Shown: positions 17,122 through 23,627 of the stretch, piece by piece
How the letters are laid out: each line of letters begins with the position of its first letter
Numbering within the stretch: the stretch's first letter is position 1
Assembly: GCA_964455095.1 (NCBI GenBank)
Contig: CAYVUV010000015.1
Location: 1-28,434 of the forward strand
Reading direction: 5' to 3'
Length of the DNA: 28,434 nt
From: CAYVUV01 sp964455095
GTDB taxonomy: Bacteria > Desulfobacterota > Binatia > HRBIN30 > CADEER01
Made by a program: the position numbers and the translations under genes
The notes under the pieces: generated by a model
What the model was told of the DNA's origin: nothing
The model's input: the letters and a program-made list of their open reading frames with translations, nothing else
Database searches by the model: none

Positions 17122-18825
17122 ATGGAGAACCTGGCAAGTGATCGCAGATGGCAAGTATCATGGCCCGCCCCCCTGAGACGACGCGCCTGGTTCACGGTTG
17201 AGCTGCTGGCGATACTGCTGGTGGCCACGAGCGCGCGGGCGGCGAGCCCGTCGTTTACGCTCAGTCCGGGATCGCCGACCTTGCCCGGCATCCTCGCCAC
17301 GCCGGCCGACATTCTCAGCCCCGCGGTTCCGCCGGTACCGGGAGGAATGCCGCCGCCGGCGATCGGCATTCCGGCCGCCGCGCTCGGCCTGCTGCCGGGC
17401 GACGTCGTGACCGGTATTTCGTTCGGTCTGGGGCCGGCAGGTCCCGCGCCAGGACTGGAGATCCTGTTCTCGGTCGACGGAGCGTCGCCGGGTATTCCCT
17501 TCGGCCCGGTGCCCGCCAACCTAAGCTGCGAGTTCGGCGCGGGCCAAGGGCTTGCCGACGTGTTCCAGTCCAACCCGTTTGGCCCGCCGCTGGCGCTCCC
17601 ACAGGTGCTCGCCCTCGACGGCAACGGGCTGGCCGACTCCGCCTGCGCACCGCCACCCGCCCCCGGCCTGGGCTTGCTCGAACCGTCGCCCGACAACGTC
17701 TACGCGCTCGAGCTGTGCCCAACCAGTTTCGTCTTCTCCGGCGGCGCTCTGACCACCCCGGTCTTTTTCACCCTGGCCCCGGGATCGCCCACGCTGGTCG
17801 CACTCGCGGCGGGAGCGACCGACATTCTGACCGCCTTGCCGCCAGGGTTTCTGGCGCCGGCGATTTTTCTTCCTGGCGCGGCGTTGACAGCTTTCCCATG
17901 CCCTCCTGGCCTTGGCGCACCAGCGTGCGATGAGATCGATGCGCTCGAGCTCGTCCCGCCGGGACTCGCGCTGTTCTCCCTGGCGCCCGGGTCGCCGTCC
18001 TTGGGAGCCTGTGCTGGCTTAACCCCGGCTGACATCCTGGTCGCCGGGTTTCCCGGTTGTGGAGTGGCAGTAGCGGGCGGAGCGCTGGGGCTGACGCCGG
18101 CAGACAACATCGACGCGTTGGCCATGAACTTCGACACCGACAGCGACTTCGTGGCCGACGCATGCGACAACTGCCCCTCCGCGGCGAACAACGATCAACT
18201 CGATACGGACAGCGATGGCGCCGGCGACGTCTGCGACTCGTGCCCGGCAGACGCAACCGACACATGTTGCCCGCCGACGCCCGACTTGTGCACGGGTGGC
18301 TTCGCCAAGGGCGCGCTCATCAAGAAGGAGGCAGCCGGCCAGGAGAAGCTGATTGCCAAGATGCTCAAGGGCCCGCTCATCAACCAGACCGATTTCGGTG
18401 ATCCGCTCGTCGGCAGCGGCACCAAGTACAACCTCTGCATCTACGACGACACCCCGAGCCTCGTCGGCGAATTGAAAGTGGACCGTGCCGGTAACGCCAA
18501 CTGCAGCGGCGGTGGAGCGACCTGCTGGGCATCCATCGGCGCCGCGCCGCCCGCCGGCAAGGGCTACAAGTTCAAGGACACCGATCTCACCTCTGACGGG
18601 ATCGGGAAGATTCTGCTCAAAGGAGGTCCGACATCGGCCGGCAAGTCGAAGATCCTGGTCAAGGGTAAGGGCGCCCTCGTACCTGCAGGGATCACGGCCG
18701 CTCTCACCACCACGACCTCAGTGACGCTCCAGCTTCGCGGCGACGACGCACCAGGGGCTGGCTGCTGGTCCGTGACACTGAATGCCATCAAAAAGCAGAC
18801 GTCCGATTCCTTCACGGCGAAGTAG
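17122..18825 (+). CDS. Secreted repeat protein with thrombospondin type 3-like repeats
   Basis: 567 residues. The ATG follows AGGAGGAGACAATC, an excellent ribosome site. After the signal segment (FTVELLAILLVATSARA) come degenerate repeats opening with F(T/S)LxPGSP(T/S)L at about 45, 216 and 285 and ending in DNVYALEL, DEIDALEL or DNIDALAM; a weaker copy starts near 114. Calcium-type repeats follow (DTDSDFVADACDNCPS and DTDSDGAGDVCDSCP, about 338-375), as in thrombospondin type 3 domains. A C-terminal domain (about 390-555) with TKYNLCIYDD, GYKFKD, DGIGKILLKGG and KILVKGKG is shared with the beta-helix protein at 10592-12460. It is likely exported and surface-linked. No enzyme motif is visible, and the function is not recognised. 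Confidence 0.8.
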   Translation: MENLASDRRWQVSWPAPLRRRAWFTVELLAILLVATSARAASPSFTLSPGSPTLPGILATPADILSPAVPPVPGGMPPPAIGIPAAALGLLPGDVVTGISFGLGPAGPAPGLEILFSVDGASPGIPFGPVPANLSCEFGAGQGLADVFQSNPFGPPLALPQVLALDGNGLADSACAPPPAPGLGLLEPSPDNVYALELCPTSFVFSGGALTTPVFFTLAPGSPTLVALAAGATDILTALPPGFLAPAIFLPGAALTAFPCPPGLGAPACDEIDALELVPPGLALFSLAPGSPSLGACAGLTPADILVAGFPGCGVAVAGGALGLTPADNIDALAMNFDTDSDFVADACDNCPSAANNDQLDTDSDGAGDVCDSCPADATDTCCPPTPDLCTGGFAKGALIKKEAAGQEKLIAKMLKGPLINQTDFGDPLVGSGTKYNLCIYDDTPSLVGELKVDRAGNANCSGGGATCWASIGAAPPAGKGYKFKDTDLTSDGIGKILLKGGPTSAGKSKILVKGKGALVPAGITAALTTTTSVTLQLRGDDAPGAGCWSVTLNAIKKQTSDSFTAK

Positions 18826-18842
18826 CTAGTGTGTAGAGAGAA

Positions 18843-18915
18843 CGAGGCGGGCAATGCTCTGAGAGGAGCACCGTCCGCCTCGAGCTATAAGCGCGCCCGT
18901 CTCAGGCGGACGGGC
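18843..18915 (+). terminator. Tandem hairpins downstream of the repeat protein
   Basis: Two inverted repeats follow the stop at 18825. An 8-bp stem CGAGGCGG/CCGCCTCG (18843-18850 with 18875-18882) has an inner GCTC/GAGC, and a 7-bp stem GCCCGTC/GACGGGC (18895-18901 with 18909-18915) is followed by CTTCC. Neither has a full T-run, so they may be weak or factor-dependent terminators. They also lie downstream of the - strand tRNA gene and could help define its 3' end. Confidence 0.45.
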
Positions 18916-18939
18916 CTTCCACGTAGCGGGAAGGGAGAA

Positions 18940-19026
18940 CGGAGAGGGGGGGATTCGAACCCCCGAGGCCTTTCGGCCTGCACGATTTCGAGTCGTGTCG
19001 TTTCAACCGGGCTCACGCACCTCTCC
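18940..19026 (-). tRNA. tRNA-Ser (anticodon CGA)
   Basis: The - strand folds as a class II tRNA of 87 nt including the discriminator. The acceptor GGAGAGG pairs with CCTCTCC. The anticodon stem ACGA/TCGT carries loop CTCGAAA with anticodon CGA (reads UCG). The long variable arm AGGCC-GAAA-GGCCT is as expected for tRNA-Ser, and the T arm is GGGGG-TTCGAAT-CCCCC. The discriminator at 18940 reads G, right for serine. CCA is not encoded (TTC follows). A promoter lies at 19044-19072, so it is probably transcribed on its own, with tadA just upstream on the same strand. Confidence 0.96.
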
Positions 19027-19043
19027 AGGCGGCAGCGGGGATC

Positions 19044-19072
19044 TGTATAACCGGGCGGCCAGCGCGTCTCAA
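19044..19072 (-). promoter_or_regulatory. sigma70-type promoter of tRNA-Ser
   Basis: On the - strand, TTGAGA (19072-19067) is separated by 17 bases from TATACA (19049-19044). The start point would be near 19037, about 11 bases before the mature tRNA 5' end at 19026, a normal distance for a tRNA leader. It lies between tadA and the tRNA gene. Confidence 0.7.
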
Positions 19073-19085
19073 GTCGCCCGGAAAA

Positions 19086-19547
19086 TCAGCGGCCGCGGCG
19101 GAGGAGGAAGAACTCTTGCAGCAGGGCGCTGGCTTCGGTGGCGCAGACGTCGCGGGCGACCAGGAAGCGGTGGTTGAGACGCGGGTCGTCGGAGAAGTCG
19201 GCGACGCTGCCGAGGGCGCCGGCTTTGGGGTCGGCGCAACCGAAGATGACGCGGCGCGCGCGCGCCTGGAGCAGCGCGCCGACGCACATCAGGCAGGGTT
19301 CCAGGGTGACGTAGAGCTCGGTCTCGGGCAGGCGATGGCTCCCCAATGCCGTCGCGGCCGCGCGCAGGGCCATGATCTCGGCGTGCGCGCTGGGGTCGCG
19401 CAGCCGAATCGAGGCGTTGCGGCCGCGGCCGACGATGGCACCAGCGCTGACGACCACGGCGCCGACCGGCACCTCCCCTTCCCCCGCCGCCGCGCGGGCT
19501 TCGGCGAGGCACTCGCGCATGAACGCTTCGTCAGCCGGCGTGCTCAT
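19086..19547 (-). CDS. tadA: tRNA-specific adenosine-34 deaminase
   Basis: 153 residues, normal TadA length. It converts A34 of tRNA-Arg(ACG) to inosine in the cytoplasm. The zinc site is complete: SAHAEIMAL (His55 and the proton-shuttling Glu57) and PCLMCVGAL (Cys85, Cys88). EVPVGAVVV opens the core, and RVIFGCADPKAG with the C-terminal HRF motif matches TadA rather than generic cytidine deaminases. The ATG at 19547 is chosen because GGAGC precedes it by about 5 bases and MSTPADEAFM fits family N-termini; the frame stays open upstream for 16 codons. The gene is co-oriented with tRNA-Ser(CGA). That tRNA is not a known TadA substrate, so the link is positional only. Confidence 0.95.
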   Translation of the reverse strand: MSTPADEAFMRECLAEARAAAGEGEVPVGAVVVSAGAIVGRGRNASIRLRDPSAHAEIMALRAAATALGSHRLPETELYVTLEPCLMCVGALLQARARRVIFGCADPKAGALGSVADFSDDPRLNHRFLVARDVCATEASALLQEFFLLRRGR

Positions 19548-19599
19548 GGGCGCTCCATCGACGGGATGGAACCACACTCGGCCGGCGATGGCCACCGGG

Positions 19600-19776
19600 G
19601 GGCCTGGCCCGGCAATTCGCGGAAGAAGTTCCTCTCCCTCCGGGAGAGGTAAGGTGAGGGGATGAGATGGTGGCTTCGGCCAATGATTGGTTGAAGAGTT
19701 TGTTCGATCCCCTCACCTAGCCTCTCCCGGAGGGAGAGGAACCAGAAGGACCGCACCAATTGCCGGGCAAAGGCCC
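19600..19776. repeat. Nested palindromic MITE-like element
   Basis: Inner arms 19628-19663 and 19707-19742 are reverse complements over about 36 bases with only two mismatches, and each arm is itself a palindrome (CCTCTCCC-TCC-GGGAGAGG). Outer arms extend the symmetry: GGGCCT plus GCCCGGCAATT (19600-19617) opposite AATTGCCGGGC plus AGGCCC (19758-19776). The spacer is 43 bases. CTCTCC/GGAGAG palindromes of this sort occur dispersed in high-GC genomes. No transposase is encoded. It fills most of the gap between tadA and the small gene at 19835. Confidence 0.75.
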
Positions 19777-19834
19777 ACGGGGGCGACTTGCGCAAGGCTC
19801 GCCCGATTAGTATGCGTCGCGGCTGGAGCTCGCC

Positions 19835-19996
19835 ATGTTGCAAGTCGGTCAAGAAGTCGTGCTGATGTCCTTCCCGGGACGCTTTCGCATCGTCGCGGTG
19901 GACGGCCAGGTGCTGACCATCGAGAATGCCATGGGCATTCGCAAGCGCGTGCTCGAACAGACGGTGCGGCTGATGCCGCCTGTCGCCGCGCCCTGA
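19835..19996 (+). CDS. Small beta-rich hypothetical protein, 53 aa
   Basis: A 53-codon gene with GGAG seven bases before its ATG. The product starts MLQVGQEVVLMSFPGRF and reads like a small beta-barrel with alternating hydrophobics: IVAVDGQVLTIE, then a basic turn (GIRKRVLE) and a final strand. The Val-Gly-x-x-Val opening resembles small SH3- or KOW-like domains. Its sequence supports coding by amino-acid pattern rather than by a recognised family. It ends 13 bases before the convergent Nudix gene and starts after a hairpin-forming stretch at 19781-19804. Function unknown. Confidence 0.55.
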   Translation: MLQVGQEVVLMSFPGRFRIVAVDGQVLTIENAMGIRKRVLEQTVRLMPPVAAP

Positions 19997-20009
19997 GCGC
20001 GCCGGCGGC

Positions 20010-20531
20010 TCAGCCCGACCGCACGCTGGCCAGGCGGTCGAGGTAGCGGAAGAGCGCCTCGATGCCGTCCGGGCAGAACGGCGCGTGCTGCGTGCGCTCG
20101 ATCACCTGATCGAGATCCAACCACTCGCCGGCGACGATCTCCTCCGCCTGCAAACGCAGCGGCCCGTCGTGCAGGCAGCTGTAGATCATGCCGTTGACGG
20201 CGTTGAACTCGTCGACGTACTGGAACGGCAGGATGCTGCGCAGGGGCGGATCCGCGATGCCCAGCTCCTCCTCGACCTCGCGGCGCGCCGCGTCTTCGTA
20301 CTGCTCGCCGGCCCCGACCACGCCGCCCACGGCGACGTCGAAGTGAGACGGGTAGACGTCCTTGGTCGCCGTGCGCTGATGCACGAACAGCTGCCCCTGC
20401 GAGTTGAAGACCAGGATGTACACCGCCCGGTGGCGCAACTTGCCGCTGCGCATGGCGCGCCGCGTGGCGCGCGCGATCACGGTGTCCTGCAGGTCGACGA
20501 CGTCGACCTCCTCCTCCCCCGCCCCGCCCAT
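20010..20531 (-). CDS. Nudix hydrolase, IPP isomerase-like/YfcD subgroup
   Basis: 173 residues. The full Nudix box (Gly70 to Ile92) has the pattern G-x5-E-x7-REUxEExGU, with Glu85, Glu88 and Glu89 as metal ligands. FVHQRTATKDVYPSHFD upstream of the box resembles the isopentenyl-diphosphate isomerase/YfcD branch, but the Nudix box itself is intact, so it is likely a pyrophosphohydrolase of unknown substrate. The ATG at 20531 overlaps the stop of the transglutaminase-like gene as TAATG, implying translational coupling; the frame is open 13 codons upstream. It is cytoplasmic. Confidence 0.88.
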   Translation of the reverse strand: MGGAGEEEVDVVDLQDTVIARATRRAMRSGKLRHRAVYILVFNSQGQLFVHQRTATKDVYPSHFDVAVGGVVGAGEQYEDAARREVEEELGIADPPLRSILPFQYVDEFNAVNGMIYSCLHDGPLRLQAEEIVAGEWLDLDQVIERTQHAPFCPDGIEALFRYLDRLASVRSG

Positions 20532-21133
20532 TACTCGCGTGTCATCTCGGCTTCGAGCTCCTGCACCCATTTGGCCAGTGCCTCGAGAAATTGCTTGCGC
20601 ATCGTGCGCTGGCGCGGCGGCAGCCTGGAGAGCATCTCCTCCTTGGTCTTAGCCGGGTCGCCGGCGACCTCCTCGGACTCGTCCGCAATCACCGTCAGCA
20701 GCATCGACGAGCGCCCGTCCCAATCCTCGGTCACCGGAAAGCCGAACTCGCGCAGCCCCTTCTCCCAGGTCGCGTCGACGTCGATCCACTGTCCGTCGAC
20801 CTGAATGCGCAGGTAGTCGTGCAGATCGACGATCTCGCTCTTGAGCAGCACGGCCTCCAGCTCCTCGGGGAACGGCAGCGGCGATTCGTTGAAGCGGTGC
20901 GTGCAGACCATATGGCGCACCGGAATCCCCTGGCGCCGGAAGAGCTCGCCGAGCAGGTAGTGCTTGCCCGAGCACGAGCCGCGCCGATTCTTCAGCACCT
21001 CGATCGGATCGCGGCTGGCCGGATACTGGTAGGGAAAGTCGCGCACGCCCTCGAACAACGCGATGCGCGCTGCGACCGGATCACGGCCCCGCGTCCACTC
21101 CTGCAATGCGGCACCGATGAGATCCTCGTTCAT
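20531..21133 (-). CDS. Transglutaminase-like cysteine protein
   Basis: 200 residues. The transglutaminase core has RGSCSGKHYLLGELF (Cys54), VDLHDYLRI (His105) and WIDVDATW (Asp120), so the Cys-His-Asp triad is complete, unlike the Anbu-linked homologue at 13447. The arrangement RRGSCSGKH with IPVRHMVC matches bacterial arylamine- and peptide-modifying transglutaminase-like proteins; actual chemistry may be peptidase or acyl transfer. The C-terminus is Glu/Lys/Arg-rich and probably helical. The ATG at 21133 has GGAGATGAAACGAGG upstream. It overlaps the Nudix gene and lies 112 bases after mobA. Confidence 0.82.
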   Translation of the reverse strand: MNEDLIGAALQEWTRGRDPVAARIALFEGVRDFPYQYPASRDPIEVLKNRRGSCSGKHYLLGELFRRQGIPVRHMVCTHRFNESPLPFPEELEAVLLKSEIVDLHDYLRIQVDGQWIDVDATWEKGLREFGFPVTEDWDGRSSMLLTVIADESEEVAGDPAKTKEEMLSRLPPRQRTMRKQFLEALAKWVQELEAEMTRE

Positions 21134-21245
21134 CCTCGTTTCATCTCCTTGCACTTCGTTTGGGAGCCGCTGATGCTGCGCAGGCCCGGACGCGCCGGGT
21201 GCGCCGCCGGGAGTTCGGGCGGCTCGTCCTCGCATGCCACCGCGG

Positions 21246-21878
21246 CTATGTGCCGAGCTCGCCTCCGAACTGCACGGCGAAACGCGCCGCGTCCTCCGGT
21301 GTGTTGACGTTGCGAAACGACTCCTCCGCGCCGGCCACCCGCGCCATCAGCGCCTCGGGCACGTATTCGACCCGCACGGTGGGCAGGAAGTCGCGAATCG
21401 CCCGCGCCCCCCCGGCCGCCGCGGCCGCGATGCGCGGCCGCAGCGCGGTGGCGTAGATCGCGTGCAGCGGCTCGATGTCGCCGTCCCAACGCGGCACCAC
21501 CGCTTCCTGGTCGCGCAGGTGCGCCAGCAGGAACCGGATGGGCTCGACGCGCAGGAAGGGCATGTCGCAGGCGCTGACGAAGGCGTACGGCACCCGCACG
21601 CGCCCGAGCCCGGCGTGCAGGCCGCCGAGCGGACCGAGGCCGGGCAGCTCGTCGGGCGTGACCTCGACGTTGAAGTCGGCGTACTTCTCCGGCGTGTTGC
21701 TGACCACCACGACCTGGGCGAAGCAGCCCCGCAGCAGGTTCAGTGTGCGGGCAAAGACGGTCTCGCCGTCGACCCGCAAGAAGGCTTTGTCGCGCCCACC
21801 CATACGGCTATTGCGTCCGCCGGCCAGGATGATGCCTGCAACGTTGTCGCTGAGCCAACGGCTGGCCTGCTCGGTCAT
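21246..21878 (-). CDS. mobA: Molybdenum cofactor guanylyltransferase
   Basis: 210 residues. The nucleotide-binding signature LAGGRNSRMGGRDKA (18-32) and CDMPF (the Asp binds metal) define the MobA/NTP-transferase family; PEKYADFNVEV, GPLGGLHAGL and NVNTPED complete the fold. It attaches GMP to molybdopterin to make the bis-MGD cofactor of DMSO-reductase-type enzymes. The ATG at 21878 is supported by the promoter at 21940-21968: a further upstream ATG at 21944 lies inside the -10 element and so cannot be used. No other cofactor-synthesis or molybdoenzyme gene is in the window. The GMP activity is inferred; related MobA-like proteins can use CTP. Confidence 0.9.
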   Translation of the reverse strand: MTEQASRWLSDNVAGIILAGGRNSRMGGRDKAFLRVDGETVFARTLNLLRGCFAQVVVVSNTPEKYADFNVEVTPDELPGLGPLGGLHAGLGRVRVPYAFVSACDMPFLRVEPIRFLLAHLRDQEAVVPRWDGDIEPLHAIYATALRPRIAAAAAGGARAIRDFLPTVRVEYVPEALMARVAGAEESFRNVNTPEDAARFAVQFGGELGT

Positions 21879-21939
21879 CGGGCGGATCGAAACGTCCGGC
21901 GTGTGGCCGCACTCACGGGGTGAAGTAGATTCGCGCGGG

Positions 21940-21968
21940 AGCATAGAAGCGAGGGCTCCGGCAGTCAA
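21940..21968 (-). promoter_or_regulatory. sigma70-type promoter of mobA
   Basis: On the - strand, TTGACT (21968-21963), a 17-base spacer and TATGCT (21945-21940). The start point would fall near 21933, leaving a leader of about 55 bases to the mobA ATG at 21878. Confidence 0.6.
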
Positions 21969-21982
21969 GCGACCCGGCGCGC

Positions 21983-22011
21983 TTGACCGCCTCGGGCACC
22001 GACCCTATACA
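21983..22011 (+). promoter_or_regulatory. sigma70-type promoter of the DUF35/thiolase operon
   Basis: TTGACC (21983-21988), a 17-base spacer and TATACA (22006-22011). The start point near 22018 leaves only about 8 bases before the ATG at 22026, so the mRNA would be nearly leaderless. The -35 boxes of this and the mobA promoter are 14 bases apart. Confidence 0.6.
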
Positions 22012-22025
22012 CTCGCGCCTTCGCC

Positions 22026-22445
22026 ATGACCGACGCCTACACCGGACCCATTCCCAAGCCGACGCCGGAAACGCAACCGTACTGGGACGCCGCCAAGCAG
22101 CACCGGCTGGTGATTCAGCGCTGTGCCGATTGCGGCCTGCACTACTTCTACCCGCGGCCGCTGTGCCCCTCATGCCTGTCCCGGCAAGTCGTCTGGGTCG
22201 AGGCGAGCGGGCGCGGCCGCCTGCACACGTTCGTGATCAATCAGCGCGCGCCGCGCAAATTTCCGATCGCTGGCCCGTTCGTCATCGGCATCGTCGAGCT
22301 CGAGGAGGGGCCGAAGATGTTGACCCATATCGTCGACGTCGCGCCCGACCCGGCAGCGCTGCGCTGCGACATGCCGGTCGAAGTGGTCTTCGAGGACATC
22401 ACCGCCGAGATCACCTTGCCGAAGTTCCGGCCGCGGGCGCGCTGA
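22026..22445 (+). CDS. DUF35 (zinc-ribbon plus OB-fold) acyl-CoA-associated protein
   Basis: 139 residues. A rubredoxin-like zinc ribbon (CADC and CPSC, about residues 33-52) is followed by an OB-fold part with GRGRLHTFVINQ and a C-terminal strand. DUF35 proteins bind thiolase-like partners and help them act on acyl-CoA, as ChsH2 does with the Ltp2 aldolase. The stop TGA overlaps the ATG of the next gene (TGATG at 22443-22447), so the two are translationally coupled. The ATG at 22026 is placed right after the promoter. It likely forms a stable complex with the next gene product. Confidence 0.9.
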   Translation: MTDAYTGPIPKPTPETQPYWDAAKQHRLVIQRCADCGLHYFYPRPLCPSCLSRQVVWVEASGRGRLHTFVINQRAPRKFPIAGPFVIGIVELEEGPKMLTHIVDVAPDPAALRCDMPVEVVFEDITAEITLPKFRPRAR

Positions 22446-23608
22446 TGGGCGCCGACTTCACCCGCCTGCGCGGCACCGTCGCCATCGCCGGCGTCGGCGA
22501 GTCCGACGAGCTCGGCAAGCTGCCACACAAATCGGCCCTGCAGCTGCACATGGAGGCGACGGCCAACGCCCTGGCCGACGCCGGCCTGAAGAAGAGCGAC
22601 ATCGACGCCGTCTTCACCTCGGGGCGCAACATGGCCAACGACGTGCCCGAGTACCTGGGCATCCGGCCGCGCTTCATCGGCGGCACGCAGGTCGGCGGCT
22701 GCTCGTTCATCCTGCACGTCGAGCATGCCATGGCAGCGATCAACGCCGGCCTGTGCGAGGTGGCGCTGATCACGCACGGCGAGAGTGGCTACTCGCGCAT
22801 CGCCATGCCCGCACCGCGCTGGGGCGACGACTCGGTCAACAACCAGTTCGAGCTGCCCTACGGCACCGCCGGCCCGGTAACCGGCTACGGCTTTCTCGCC
22901 ACGCGCCACATGCACCAGTACGGCACCACCTCCGAGCAGCTCGCCGAGGTGGCGGTGGCGACGCGCAAGTGGGCGGCGCTGAACCCGCGCGCCATGCTGC
23001 GCGATCCGATCTCGATCGACGACGTGCTCAGCTCGCGCCTGGTATCGTGGCCGTTCCACCTGCTCGACTGCTGCCTGGTCACCGACGGCGGCGGCGCCGC
23101 CATCGTCACCTCGGTCGCGCGCGCGCGCGATTTGCCCAAGCCGCCCGTCTACGTGCTCGGCACCGGCGAGTGCGGCACGCACCAGATGGTCAGCCAGATG
23201 CCGAATTTCGACCGCTGGGACGCGGCCATCGCCGCCGGCGAGCGCGCCTTTGCGATGTCGGGTACCGCACATGCCGACATCGACGTGGCGCAGTTCTACG
23301 ACGCCTTCACCATCGTGCCGATCCTGGCGCTCGAGTCGCTCGGCTTCTGCAAGGCGGGCGAAGGCGGCGCGTTCGTCGCCGGTCAGCGCACGGCGCCGGG
23401 CGGCGCCTTTCCGATGAACACCAACGGCGGCGGCCTGTCCTACACGCACACCGGCATGTACGGCATCTTCACCATCATCGAAGCCGTGCGCCAGCTGCGC
23501 GGCGAGTGCGGCCCGCGCCAGGTGGCGGGCGCCAAGACGGCGATCTGCCACGGCACGGGCGGGACCTGGAGCGCCGCCGCGACGTTGATCGCCTCGACGC
23601 AGCTCTGA
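22445..23608 (+). CDS. Thiolase-like (Ltp2/SCP2-type) acyl-CoA enzyme
   Basis: 387 residues. Thiolase family segments run in order: VAIAGVGES, HVEHAMAAINAGLCEVALI, QFYDAFTIVP and NTNGGGLSYTHTGMYG. A canonical thiolase nucleophile (as in NNNCSTGS) is not at its expected position; a Cys at 86 (GGCSF) lies nearby but aligns several residues later, so a true Claisen thiolase is not certain. THT replaces the usual GHP, although the His is retained. Thiolase-like proteins lacking the Cys act as retro-aldolases (Ltp2 with a DUF35 partner in steroid side-chain degradation). The DUF35 neighbour supports an aldolase or thiolase complex on CoA esters. The 3' end is followed 19 bases later by the dehydrogenase. 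Confidence 0.85.
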   Translation: MGADFTRLRGTVAIAGVGESDELGKLPHKSALQLHMEATANALADAGLKKSDIDAVFTSGRNMANDVPEYLGIRPRFIGGTQVGGCSFILHVEHAMAAINAGLCEVALITHGESGYSRIAMPAPRWGDDSVNNQFELPYGTAGPVTGYGFLATRHMHQYGTTSEQLAEVAVATRKWAALNPRAMLRDPISIDDVLSSRLVSWPFHLLDCCLVTDGGGAAIVTSVARARDLPKPPVYVLGTGECGTHQMVSQMPNFDRWDAAIAAGERAFAMSGTAHADIDVAQFYDAFTIVPILALESLGFCKAGEGGAFVAGQRTAPGGAFPMNTNGGGLSYTHTGMYGIFTIIEAVRQLRGECGPRQVAGAKTAICHGTGGTWSAAATLIASTQL

Positions 23609-23627
23609 AGGAGCGCCGGGCGCGCCG

